From an uncultured Mollicutes bacterium (GTDB lineage Bacteria > Bacillota_I > Bacilli_A > Acholeplasmatales > Anaeroplasmataceae): a DNA stretch of 27,834 nt. The stretch lies in contig CALCWU010000067.1 of assembly GCA_937905855.1 (NCBI GenBank), forward strand, positions 1 to 27,834, in the 5' to 3' direction. A program made the position numbers and the translations under genes. The notes beneath the pieces were generated by a model. That model ran no database searches, was not told the origin of the DNA, and worked only from the letters and a program-made list of their open reading frames with translations. Shown in pieces: positions 1 through 7,451 of this stretch. Every line of letters starts with the position of its first letter. Within the stretch, counting starts at the first letter, position 1.

Positions 1-635
1 TTGGCTGGATTAACTAAAATGCTTGATTTAGCTTCATATTTTACAAGCTCACCAGTTGTCCAATTAAATGCTGAAAGTTCGTTTTTCAAAGATACACTCT
101 TTGGTGTAGCTGATATTTTAGTTGGCTTAACCACCGTTCCATCAGGCAAGGTCTTTTGACTTCCATGATAGAAGAAAATATCAGTGTCCTCATTTAGAGA
201 ATCAACCTCAGCTCCAAAATATAAATCAAATGTTAAATATTTACCAAGTGTTTCTGAAATTGTTGTATTATACAAATCAGTAAATATCTTTCCGTCCTTT
301 GATGTTAAGGGAGCAAGTGTTATTTTTTCATTAAATAGGCTTTCAATCTTTTCATCTTCGATTTGATTACCATCACTATCTATTAAATTTTCATTATCAT
401 CAAATGAATAGCCACGATATTTAGCAACAGTCGCTTTTTTAATTTTATCGGTGGTTAGGTTTTGATACCAATGGATACCATCTACTGATAGCAAAACATT
501 TTCTCCACCAGTAACCTCAAAGCCAATACCATCAACATAAACATTTCGATTTAATGAAAACCAAGCATAGGTAGTAGATACTAAAGTTATTAGTGCAAGT
601 GATATAGAAATCACACTTAAAATTAGCTTCTTCAT
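1..635 (-). CDS. Secreted protein with SipW-dependent-type signal peptide (3' end outside window)
   Basis: About 211 codons are visible; the gene runs off the left edge. The start ATG follows AAGGAGTG by 6 nt and lies 12 nt past the stop of the upstream gene, so the two are co-transcribed. The N-terminus is a lysine pair, a hydrophobic stretch and then STTYAWF, the hallmark of the SipW-dependent-type signal peptide found on TasA/CalY-like proteins. The mature part opens with segments (LLSVDG, then a GYSFDDN..LIDSDGNQIE region) that match, in the same order, ISVDD and GYSYNDKGKLIDSEGNVIE of the neighbour at 648-1679, so the two are paralogs. The likely role is an exported surface or matrix protein; there is no enzymatic motif. 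No SipW peptidase gene is in view; it may lie further left. Confidence 0.8.
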   Translation of the reverse strand, partial: MKKLILSVISISLALITLVSTTYAWFSLNRNVYVDGIGFEVTGGENVLLSVDGIHWYQNLTTDKIKKATVAKYRGYSFDDNENLIDSDGNQIEDEKIESLFNEKITLAPLTSKDGKIFTDLYNTTISETLGKYLTFDLYFGAEVDSLNEDTDIFFYHGSQKTLPDGTVVKPTKISATPKSVSLKNELSAFNWTTGELVKYEAKSSILVNPA

Positions 636-647
636 ATTCATCACTCC

Positions 648-1679
648 TTACTCTATTCCAAATGTAAATTTAGTAGTAATTTTTGAACTACCAATTCCGT
701 TAAAGCAATCAGCATCATAGCCCTCAAGCCAAAAGTTAATTTTAACCTTAGTTTTATAAGCTGTTTCTTTATTTAGGGCAGTAAGAACTCTAGCTTCTGC
801 ATCAGTAATATTTTCATATGTTTTTGGCATTTCATCATATCTCATTTTACTTAAAGGCTTTGCAAGTGATGCATTAAGCAAGGTAAAACCAGCATTTTTA
901 TTTGCATCATATTTTGCAAGTTCCTTATTTTCCTCTATATCTGAATCTAAATCAGTCGCATATGAGCCAAGTCCTTCATTTAATTCATAAATTTTAGTGA
1001 CATCATTTGAATTTGTAGAAAATCTCACAGCATCGCAAGCATTAACTAAAATAGTTGGTCTTTTAGAAATAGTGCTACCAGATTCATCAGTTTCATTAAT
1101 AAGTTTAGGAGAATGCGCTACCTTAACAAATGTGTTTTTATCATATGTGTAAAAATCATTATAATAAAGGTAATCCACTGGATCAGATTTAATAGATGTA
1201 TCCTCTTTGAATACAACATCTAATGAATCAGGGGTTGAAAGAGTAGAATCAAATAGCTTAACATAAATTTCAAAGCTATAATATTCTAAACTATTAGCCT
1301 TCTTTTCTACACCATAATAATCATTAAAGCTAATTCCATCAAGTGAAGTAACAGGATTTAGTTTAATTTGATTAAATAATCCTAAAAGCTTATTATTTTC
1401 AATTACGTTTCCTTCAGAATCAATTAGCTTACCCTTATCATTATAAGAATAACCAAATCCTTCCTTAACTATAGCTTTAATCAAATCCTCATTATTGATG
1501 CTTTCCTTATAGCTAACGTCATCGACAGAAATTAATATTCCCTCATCAGTGTCAAATCCAAAATCAAAATCTGATACAAAGGCATCATTATTCATTTGAA
1601 ACCAAGCATATGTCGAGGTTGTAATACATGCAATTAGGAGTATCATTGTTGCACTCCAAACAATTACTTTTCTTTTCAT
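648..1679 (-). CDS. Secreted protein with SipW-dependent-type signal peptide, TasA/CalY-like class
   Basis: 343 residues. The N-terminus is MKRK, a hydrophobic core at about 5-22, then TSTYAWF (about 21-27), the SipW-dependent-type signal-peptide motif. The C-terminal third has the motif FWLEGYDADC, also present as IWLEGEDPDC in the protein upstream (1683-2441). That motif sits in a beta-rich C-terminal segment and carries one conserved cysteine. The rest is low-complexity, Asp/Asn/Lys-rich and without a recognisable catalytic site. It starts 3 nt after the previous stop, so it is translated from the same riboswitch-controlled transcript. By analogy with TasA and CalY it may be an exported fibre or matrix subunit. 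The family call rests on the signal motif; the structural role is inference. Confidence 0.8.
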   Translation of the reverse strand: MKRKVIVWSATMILLIACITTSTYAWFQMNNDAFVSDFDFGFDTDEGILISVDDVSYKESINNEDLIKAIVKEGFGYSYNDKGKLIDSEGNVIENNKLLGLFNQIKLNPVTSLDGISFNDYYGVEKKANSLEYYSFEIYVKLFDSTLSTPDSLDVVFKEDTSIKSDPVDYLYYNDFYTYDKNTFVKVAHSPKLINETDESGSTISKRPTILVNACDAVRFSTNSNDVTKIYELNEGLGSYATDLDSDIEENKELAKYDANKNAGFTLLNASLAKPLSKMRYDEMPKTYENITDAEARVLTALNKETAYKTKVKINFWLEGYDADCFNGIGSSKITTKFTFGIE

Positions 1680-1682
1680 ATC

Positions 1683-2441
1683 CTAAATTTCACCTTCTTT
1701 AGAGCTAGTAGGATCTTCTTCACCTGCAATATCAAATCTCATAGTGAAACGAATCTTACCAGATTTAATAGAATAATCACCAGTATCAACACAATCAGGA
1801 TCCTCTCCTTCAAGCCAAATAATAATTGAATATTTTTTTATTTCCTGAGGCTTAAGATAAACGATTGTTGAACGCATTATTAATTCATCATCAATATAAT
1901 TCTTATAATTATAATCATTATATTCAGTAGGGTATTCATGAGCAATAGTATCTTCCTTACGATAAATTGTTCCCTCTTTATCGTCCTCACCCTCATATAG
2001 CCAAATCCAAGTTGCTCTATCAACATAATTTGTTGCTTTAGTTATAGCCATACTTACATCAACATTTATAGAAATATTACCTTCATTTTTTAAATAGAAT
2101 GTAAATCCCATATAATTTTTAGATCTCGGAATATAAGAGCCATCATTTTGAAGTACCTTATCAGAATATATATCCAGTACGCTAATAGGATGAACATTTG
2201 AAACAGAATCGCCAACTAATCTCGGAGAGGAAGTAGAAAAATCCTTTGTTTTTGATAACACCAATCCACCTTGATATCCCTTATCAGATACCCCAACAAC
2301 AAAGCTTCCTACTTGCTGACCATAATATGTTAGTAATGCTACTGTTCCACTTAAAAAAAGCATTATAAATAATATTATAACCCAAACTGATTTCTTTTTA
2401 AATATTTTCTTTATTGTTGTTTCTTTATAAGCTGAAGACAC
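1683..2441 (-). CDS. Secreted TasA/SipW-class-like protein, first gene of the c-di-GMP riboswitch operon
   Basis: 252 residues from a GTG start at 2441. GTG is chosen because AAGGAGGTG lies just 5' of it, and because the longer in-frame reading (ATG at 2555) would translate through the terminator and aptamer of the riboswitch. After a basic start (KKIFKKK) comes a hydrophobic segment at about 17-33 ending GTVALLTYYGQQVGSF, resembling the signal region of SipW-class proteins but without the exact TYAWF. The C-terminal motif IWLEGEDPDC matches the neighbour at 648-1679. No catalytic site is seen. It is probably exported and either anchored or processed near the hydrophobic segment. Being first in the operon, it may be the minor or anchor subunit, with the two following paralogs as main subunits; that is inference. 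Confidence 0.75.
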   Translation of the reverse strand: MSSAYKETTIKKIFKKKSVWVIILFIMLFLSGTVALLTYYGQQVGSFVVGVSDKGYQGGLVLSKTKDFSTSSPRLVGDSVSNVHPISVLDIYSDKVLQNDGSYIPRSKNYMGFTFYLKNEGNISINVDVSMAITKATNYVDRATWIWLYEGEDDKEGTIYRKEDTIAHEYPTEYNDYNYKNYIDDELIMRSTIVYLKPQEIKKYSIIIWLEGEDPDCVDTGDYSIKSGKIRFTMRFDIAGEEDPTSSKEGEI

Positions 2442-2468
2442 TATTTCACCTCCTTGGTACCTAATTGC

Positions 2469-2518
2469 AAAAAAAATGTTTTCACCTAAATAATTAAAAG
2501 TATCATTTAAATGAAAAC
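2469..2518 (-). terminator. Riboswitch expression platform: intrinsic terminator
   Basis: On the minus strand GTTTTCATTTAAAT (2518-2505) pairs with ATTTAGGTGAAAAC (2491-2478), giving a 14-bp stem with two G-U pairs, followed by A and eight T (2477-2469). It lies between the aptamer and the ribosome site of the first gene. Its 5' arm (GTTTTC) overlaps the 3' strand of aptamer stem P1, so the two structures exclude each other. Confidence 0.85.
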
Positions 2519-2581
2519 TGGCTACCATTTTACAGGCCCTATAGCTTTGCGTCATCAGATTTCTCTAATTTTGCCTTTTCC
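2513..2581 (-). ncRNA. Cyclic di-GMP-I (GEMM-I) riboswitch aptamer
   Basis: Read on the minus strand, the diagnostic GEMM-I blocks come in order: GGCAAA, a hairpin ATTAGA-GAAA-TCTGAT with the expected GNRA tetraloop, GACGCAAAGC, GGGCCT, and AATGGTAGCCAG. Stem P1 forms between GAAAA (2580-2576) and TTTTC (2517-2513), and the next helix between GCTA and TAGC. The third arm is short (loop GTAAAA), so the aptamer is smaller than usual. The base before CAAA is G; my recollection is that A there marks the cGAMP-sensing variants, so c-di-GMP is the expected ligand. P1 closure would sequester the terminator arm, predicting c-di-GMP-activated expression of the secreted-protein operon. Confidence 0.88.
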
Positions 2582-2593
2582 TTTGGTAGCATT

Positions 2594-2622
2594 ATTATAA
2601 TATTTTTTAAATTCAAAGTCAA
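2594..2622 (-). promoter_or_regulatory. SigA-type promoter of the riboswitch operon
   Basis: TTGACT (2622-2617), a 17-bp spacer and TATAAT (2599-2594). The predicted start is near 2587, six or so bases before the aptamer, which fits a riboswitch leader. The spacing is optimal and both hexamers are near consensus. Confidence 0.8.
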
Positions 2623-2973
2623 TAACCAATACATATTTTTTCAACAAAAAATCCACAATAAAACATATTTTTTTATTATCAATAAAAAAATACTTAAATC
2701 ATAGGTAAAAATATAATAAAAGGTATACCTATTTTTAATTAATTTATTACAATCTCTTCCATTGATTATCTTTTCTTTAAATTTATGTCAATAGAATACA
2801 CCATTTTTAATTAGATTTCAATTCATTTCACGAACATTTCACGTTATTTTTGTAATCTATTTGAAAATAGTCTTAATATCCTTTATGTATAGCTATTGTT
2901 ATATATTTTGTCGGCAAATTATACAACTGTTCTTATATAAAAATAATCCGCTATATTTTGCCGATATTGTATT
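2623..2973. other. Gene-free AT-rich spacer
   Basis: No gene is supported here; the open frames are short and have no ribosome site. Two weak symmetric elements are visible: ATAGGTA (2701-2707) with TACCTAT (2726-2732), including the palindrome GGTATACC, and TCGGCAAA (2911-2918) with TTTGCCGA (2957-2964). They could be operators for the promoter at 2594-2622 or chance in AT-rich DNA. Confidence 0.5.
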
Positions 2974-3001
2974 AAAAAATGCCTGTAATATAATATTACA
3001 G
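2974..3001 (-). terminator. Terminator after the MATE gene
   Basis: CTGTAATA and TATTACAG form a perfect 8-bp stem with a 3-nt loop just past the MATE stop. On the minus strand it is followed by GCATTTTTT. The plus strand is also followed by a T-run, so it may act in both directions. Confidence 0.75.
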
Positions 3002-3010
3002 ACAATTTTT

Positions 3011-4342
3011 TTAATAATTGTATTTCTTCCTTTTAGCTATTAAGAATATAACACTTAATGTACAAGCTACAATATCTGCTACAGTAATTGATAACCAAAT
3101 ACCATCAATTTTAAATATTAGTGGTAAAATAAGGACACAAGATATTTGACATACACAGGTTCTAAAAAATGATACACCCATTGATATCTTTCCATTATTT
3201 AAGGAAGTAAAGAATGAGGATGTAAAAATCGTAAATCCTGAAAACAAGAAAGAGAATGAGAAAAATCTAAAGGCTCTTACAGTTAAGGCCAAAAGATCCT
3301 CATCATAGGAAACAAATATTAAGCCAATAGGTCTTGCGAGAATCTCACCACATAAAAACATAAATATTGCGGTTATTGAAATAGTAATTAAGCTCTTTTT
3401 AAAGATATTTTTAAGCTCAGAATCATTTTTAGCACCATAATTGTAACCAATAATAGGACTAATTCCTACTGAATAACCGATAAATATAGCCTGGAATATC
3501 ATACTTACATACATCAATACACCATAGGCAGCAATACCATTTTCAGGAGCATATTCCATTAGCTTTATATTATAAAGCATACTTACAACCGAACCAGAAA
3601 CATTACTTACAAATTCACTTGATCCATTTAAAACAATTTGACCTAAATATTTAAAATTCATTTTAAATCTACTAATTCTTAATCTAGAAGTGTTTTTTCT
3701 CATAAAATAAATAATAGGAATTAAACCACCAAGAAAAAAGCCAAGAGCTGATGCAACACCAGCACCAATAAATTTCAAATTAGCGGGCAAGCAAAATGAT
3801 GCAATAGCATCACCTATAATATTACTAAATCCAGCAATAAGGGTAACATATAACCCAAGCTTTGGCTTCTCACTTACAGCAAATAAGCATTGGAACTCAT
3901 ATTGTAGAATATAAAATGGTAATACTGACAAAATAATTCTTCCATAAAGTGTCGCATTTTTTAATAATGTATCTCTAGCTCCAAGGGCATATAAAATCTT
4001 AGGTAATAATATAATTGACAAAATAGAAAGTATTACACCAACAATAGCGGCCACAAATACAATCATTGAAAATATTTCGTTAGCCTTTTTATTATCACCC
4101 TCACCCATCGTTTTTGAAATCAAGGCAGCAGATCCTGTACCAAACATAAAACCAAAGCAGCCTAAAATTATTAAAACTGGATAAACAAAGTTAACAGCAC
4201 TAAAGGCATCCTTACCAACGAAGTTAGAAACAAAGAAGCCATCTACAACTCCATAAATTGACGTAAATATTAGCATTATTATTGAAGGTATCGCAAACCT
4301 AAATAACTTTTTAAAATTGAAATGCTCACTAAGTGCTATCAT
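3011..4342 (-). CDS. MATE family multidrug/cation efflux transporter
   Basis: 443 residues, the usual MATE length, with about 12 hydrophobic segments. Typical MATE sequence is present: FRFAIPSIIMLIFTSIYGVVDGFFVSNFVG near residues 15-45, the second-half counterpart FSFSFLFSGFTIFTSSFFTSLNNGK, and GYSVGISPIIGYNYGA around 290-305. It would export organic cations or other small molecules in exchange for Na+ or H+ across the cytoplasmic membrane; the substrate cannot be told. The start overlaps the MarR stop by 4 nt (ATGA), so translation is probably coupled. It is the last gene of the operon, followed by a terminator. Co-transcription with a MarR regulator is the usual layout for a ligand-induced efflux system. 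Confidence 0.9.
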   Translation of the reverse strand: MIALSEHFNFKKLFRFAIPSIIMLIFTSIYGVVDGFFVSNFVGKDAFSAVNFVYPVLIILGCFGFMFGTGSAALISKTMGEGDNKKANEIFSMIVFVAAIVGVILSILSIILLPKILYALGARDTLLKNATLYGRIILSVLPFYILQYEFQCLFAVSEKPKLGLYVTLIAGFSNIIGDAIASFCLPANLKFIGAGVASALGFFLGGLIPIIYFMRKNTSRLRISRFKMNFKYLGQIVLNGSSEFVSNVSGSVVSMLYNIKLMEYAPENGIAAYGVLMYVSMIFQAIFIGYSVGISPIIGYNYGAKNDSELKNIFKKSLITISITAIFMFLCGEILARPIGLIFVSYDEDLLALTVRAFRFFSFSFLFSGFTIFTSSFFTSLNNGKISMGVSFFRTCVCQISCVLILPLIFKIDGIWLSITVADIVACTLSVIFLIAKRKKYNY

Positions 4343-4764
4343 TTTAAATCACCAAGCCTTTTCCTTAATGCATCATTATATCTTTTCATTAAATTTAAAT
4401 AAATACTAACCTCTTCATCACTCCATGAGGCAAATATTTCTTTTTCATATTTAATTATTAATTCTACACTATCCTCACAAATTTTTTCACCCTTATTTGT
4501 TAAAGAAACACTCTTACTTTTTTTATCAACATAGCTCAAGCTAATTATTTCTTCTTTCTCTAATCCTCTAAGTGCTGAATTAATGGTTTGCTTTGTTAAG
4601 CCACTATAAAAAATAAGATCCTTTATTAAGCATGTCTTACCTAAATCACATATTGTGTACAAAATACGCATTTGACTATCAGACATTTTAAATTTATTAG
4701 CAAATTCATGATAGATGCCATCACATTCTCCAAGTAAATAATTGAATTTTTTTAAATTATTCAT
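4339..4764 (-). CDS. MarR family transcriptional regulator
   Basis: 141 residues. The winged helix-turn-helix lies at about 35-100: helix MRILYTICDLGK, recognition-helix region YSGLTKQTINSALRGLEKEEII, then wing LSYVDKKSKSVSLTNKGEKICE. The flanking helices would form the dimer interface. The start has AGGAGG 7 nt upstream and overlaps the glycosidase stop by 4 nt. MarR proteins usually bind palindromes overlapping their own promoter and let go when a small ligand binds. The paired 13-bp inverted operator at 6583-6629 is the obvious candidate target, though the link is inference. The protein would then control both the sugar enzyme and the exporter. Confidence 0.9.
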   Translation of the reverse strand: MNNLKKFNYLLGECDGIYHEFANKFKMSDSQMRILYTICDLGKTCLIKDLIFYSGLTKQTINSALRGLEKEEIISLSYVDKKSKSVSLTNKGEKICEDSVELIIKYEKEIFASWSDEEVSIYLNLMKRYNDALRKRLGDLK

Positions 4765-6572
4765 CTTTTACCTCCTATTATATTTGATAAATAAAAATAA
4801 TAAATTAAAAATGCACCATTACCAGGTAAATAAGCCTTAAGATCTTCTCTTTTAGAAGTATTATATCCATTATACAAATATTTATTATTTTCCACGTCAA
4901 GCATTGTTACCCTAATTGATTCTTCAATTTGGCCACAATTTAATAAGCTTAAGCCTAAAAACGGAAAATCCCAGCCCCAATAAGATGATAAATCCATATA
5001 TTTTAAAATATAATCTATAGTTTTAGTCATCTTATTTTTTTCAACAACGCTTGATTTGAAAAAGCTCATTAAAAAGCCTTCCGTAGGATGATCTTTATAA
5101 ATATCATATTTATTCTCTATACCATAGGTCTTTAAATAAATACCATCGTCTTCCTTAGGTCTAATAATATTTTCGGCAATTTCCTCATATTCATATCTTT
5201 TATTTTGATATAGGACTTCATCTATTTTGGCTTGTCTATTTAAGGTAAAGCGCCAATACTCAAGCTCAAAGCTAGGATTATGACATTTATCATAAGGAAT
5301 TGCTTCACAAGCCTCAAGAATCGGATCTAAAATTTGATATTTACCATCCTTAAATGTTAAAAATGAAATCATAAAATCAATGGTTCCTCTAATTAGAGCC
5401 TCATATTTTTTAATAATATCTAACCTATTATCTATAAAATAAATTTCTTGGAGCATAAATAAAATATGCGGAGCCTGCCATATCAATAAAGGACCAATGG
5501 TAGATGGAGAATCCATTCCATCAGGAGCCGTCATTTTCGGAAGACGTATTCCCTTATAGCCATTTTCTAAAGCTCTTTTATGGGCCATAGGAATAATGCT
5601 TAAATAATAATCAAAGCTTTTTACTAAATCGTCAATATGATTATTATAAATATTCCACAAAGAGTGAATTAAATGCATTTCTAGATGAAATTTAGAATTC
5701 CAAGAATTATATGTAAGTCCTGATTCCTGAGGTGGATAAATACCTGTACAATTAATATGAAGAAGATACTTAGATAAAACCATTCTTCTTACTAGCTCTT
5801 CATTATCAATAATAATACCATTATCCTCATTCCAAAATTTATCTAAAAGAACTCCTTTTTTTATTTCATCTAGTGAAAGCAAAAAAGAAACATTACTATT
5901 ATCAAAAATAAGCATATTATCTTTTATTTGATAATTTGAATTAGCCTCTAGCTTAAAGCTTAAGCTATTTTTTTCGTCATAATAAAGAGTAATTAAATTA
6001 TTATTTATACTAACTCTAGGAGTTATATCTAATCTATAACCAACCTTTATATAAGAAGGATAATTAAATCTTAAAGCTAATCTTAAATTCTTACCATCAA
6101 GCTTAAAGCTTAGTTCATCATGGTCCTGATAAACAAATGCTTCAGTTTTATTTATCATACCATTATAAGAGAATCTTGATTTTAAAATACCATAATATAA
6201 ATCAAGTTCTTGACTCACATTAGTAATTTTATCTTTATTAATCAGCTTATCACCATCATATAATAAGATTTGCATAAAGCTATATTTATGAGGATATCTT
6301 CTATCAATTTCATAATAAGGATCATTGTCTAAATTATCTAACATATAATATTTACCATTAACATTAGTCTTTCTTATATCCTTTTTTTCTTTATAAAACC
6401 AATGCTTATTAGACATAGTGCTAAGTGGTATATCATTATATATTTCATATAAGCTTTGACTACCAGTTTGATCTAATGTCAACGCAAAATCACCGTTACC
6501 AATAGTAACGGGATTCTTGGAGTCTATTTTATTGAATTTTAAATTATATTTAATAATATCATTCTTTTGCAT
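4761..6572 (-). CDS. Six-hairpin glycosidase-like protein, putative intracellular glycoside hydrolase
   Basis: 603 residues from ATG 6572. Two earlier in-frame ATGs (6599, 6581) are disfavoured: the first falls at the predicted transcription start, whereas 6572 has AAAGGATGAG at good spacing. An N-terminal beta-rich domain (about 1-240; TIGNGDFALTLD near 26) precedes an (alpha/alpha)6-barrel region. Signature segments are NSWNSKFHLEMHLIHSLW and KMTAPDGMDSPSTIGPLLIWQ, which I recognise from uncharacterised six-hairpin glycosidases related to GH65/GH95-type folds. There is no signal peptide, so it should act in the cytoplasm on an imported glycan or oligosaccharide. The substrate and catalytic acid cannot be assigned. 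First gene of an operon with MarR and MATE genes, an unusual pairing. Confidence 0.75.
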   Translation of the reverse strand: MQKNDIIKYNLKFNKIDSKNPVTIGNGDFALTLDQTGSQSLYEIYNDIPLSTMSNKHWFYKEKKDIRKTNVNGKYYMLDNLDNDPYYEIDRRYPHKYSFMQILLYDGDKLINKDKITNVSQELDLYYGILKSRFSYNGMINKTEAFVYQDHDELSFKLDGKNLRLALRFNYPSYIKVGYRLDITPRVSINNNLITLYYDEKNSLSFKLEANSNYQIKDNMLIFDNSNVSFLLSLDEIKKGVLLDKFWNEDNGIIIDNEELVRRMVLSKYLLHINCTGIYPPQESGLTYNSWNSKFHLEMHLIHSLWNIYNNHIDDLVKSFDYYLSIIPMAHKRALENGYKGIRLPKMTAPDGMDSPSTIGPLLIWQAPHILFMLQEIYFIDNRLDIIKKYEALIRGTIDFMISFLTFKDGKYQILDPILEACEAIPYDKCHNPSFELEYWRFTLNRQAKIDEVLYQNKRYEYEEIAENIIRPKEDDGIYLKTYGIENKYDIYKDHPTEGFLMSFFKSSVVEKNKMTKTIDYILKYMDLSSYWGWDFPFLGLSLLNCGQIEESIRVTMLDVENNKYLYNGYNTSKREDLKAYLPGNGAFLIYYFYLSNIIGGKR

Positions 6573-6582
6573 ACTACTCATC

Positions 6583-6633
6583 CTTTTGTACGAAAGCATA
6601 CAATATTATAGTACCATTTCGTACAAAAGTCAA
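6583..6633 (-). promoter_or_regulatory. Promoter with paired inverted operator for the glycosidase-MarR-MATE operon
   Basis: TTGACT (6633-6628), a 17-bp spacer and TATAAT (6610-6605). Two perfect inverted 13-mers frame the -10 box: TTTCGTACAAAAG (6617-6629), inside the spacer, and CTTTTGTACGAAA (6583-6595), at the transcript start and overlapping the ribosome site. Each is itself nearly palindromic around GTAC. The centres are 33 bp apart, about three helical turns, so two dimers could sit on one face of the DNA. This is a repressor arrangement. Confidence 0.8.
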
Positions 6634-6636
6634 GTT

Positions 6637-7125
6637 TTAGTTAAATTCGACAAAGAAAGGGATATTAGGCTTATAATAAGTAAATAAAATTAATGAACCA
6701 AGCATAATAATTCCTAAAATAATAGCTTTTGTCTTACTTATACTTGTTACTTCACTTAAATTAATAAATATTGAAAGAATCGCAATAAAATAAAGTGCTA
6801 TATTAACAAAATCAATATTTTTTCCAAGCATACCATAGTAGGTATAGAAAAAGACAATTGTTATTATATTAGCAATAAAGATATTATAGATATAACTGAT
6901 AAAATATTCTTTTCTATTCTCTTTATTAATTTTCAAATCAAAAATCATATAAATAATAGTTGGAAAAAAAATAAGCTTTAAATGCTCAAAGATGCTCTCA
7001 TCTATCGGCAGCATAAAGCTTAAAAATACCGGTCTATTAAAAAAATCGTATGCAAAATGAAACAAGGTTCCTAAAATTCCCACTACAAAAAAGCCAATTA
7101 TTTTTCTTTTCAAATTAATCACCAT
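6637..7125 (-). CDS. DUF6512 family membrane protein
   Basis: 162 residues with about five transmembrane segments. The N-terminal segment GTLFHFAYDFFNRP, followed by PIDESIFEHLKLIFFP (about 41-56), matches the conserved core of DUF6512 proteins, in which an (N/D)ES..EHLKL motif sits between the first two helices. The function is unknown. The ATG at 7125 lies 3 nt after a TATAAT-like sequence and has no ribosome site; TTG at 7113 (preceded by GGTGAT) would remove four residues and is a possible alternative start. It ends just before the glycosidase promoter; no terminator is evident between them. Confidence 0.7.
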   Translation of the reverse strand: MVINLKRKIIGFFVVGILGTLFHFAYDFFNRPVFLSFMLPIDESIFEHLKLIFFPTIIYMIFDLKINKENRKEYFISYIYNIFIANIITIVFFYTYYGMLGKNIDFVNIALYFIAILSIFINLSEVTSISKTKAIILGIIMLGSLILFTYYKPNIPFFVEFN

Positions 7126-7170
7126 TATTATAATAGGAATAATTTAGTATTTTTATACCATTTTTAATAA

Positions 7171-7256
7171 ATTATTATAATTTCTAACACTAAAGATTTC
7201 GTTTTACTTAAATTTATCGATACATTTATTGTAACATTTATCAATACATATGTTTC
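7171..7256 (-). pseudogene. Decayed fragment of an AlbA_2-type gene 3' region
   Basis: This segment aligns, with a few substitutions and indels, to positions 7600-7690 inside the neighbouring AlbA_2 gene, including the stretch coding for TESLVLK and the Asn-Val-x-Ile linker repeat. Both copies share AACACTAAAGAT and GTTTTACTTAAATTTATCGA (plus strand). It has no start, stop or flanking domain left. It is the remnant of a duplicate. Confidence 0.8.
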
Positions 7257-7312
7257 TATAAATTAAGATTTTATATATTTTAAATGTTAGGGCTTTTTAT
7301 TGATTTGAATAC

Positions 7313-7442
7313 TTATTGATTATTCTTTAAATCTTCTCCCCCCATTTTTTCATAGCTTCAATCACTGGCTTTAGGGATAAGCCAAGCTCTGTTAAAGAAT
7401 ATTCGATAAACTTTTCTATTTGCCAATCCATCATTTTACATT
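7313..7442 (-). pseudogene. Decayed 3' fragment of an HxlR regulator gene
   Basis: It aligns to about 9080-9230 of the intact HxlR gene and is nearly identical over TTGATTATTCTTTAAATCTT and GCCAAGCTCTGTTAAAGAAT (plus strand). Compared with the intact gene it has two extra C in the run at 7338-7343, a frameshift, and lacks about 20 nt after GAATATTC near 7404. The helix-turn-helix half is absent, so it cannot make a regulator. Confidence 0.85.
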
Positions 7443-7451
7443 TTAAGAACA

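Noticed and set aside
2442..2555. N-terminal extension of the first secreted protein to an upstream ATG
   Set aside because: The segment is the riboswitch aptamer and terminator, and the GTG at 2441 has a perfect ribosome site.
2861..3043. Short plus-strand open frame of 60 codons
   Set aside because: No ribosome site, a hydrophobic AT-rich composition, and it runs through the terminator into the 3' end of the MATE gene.
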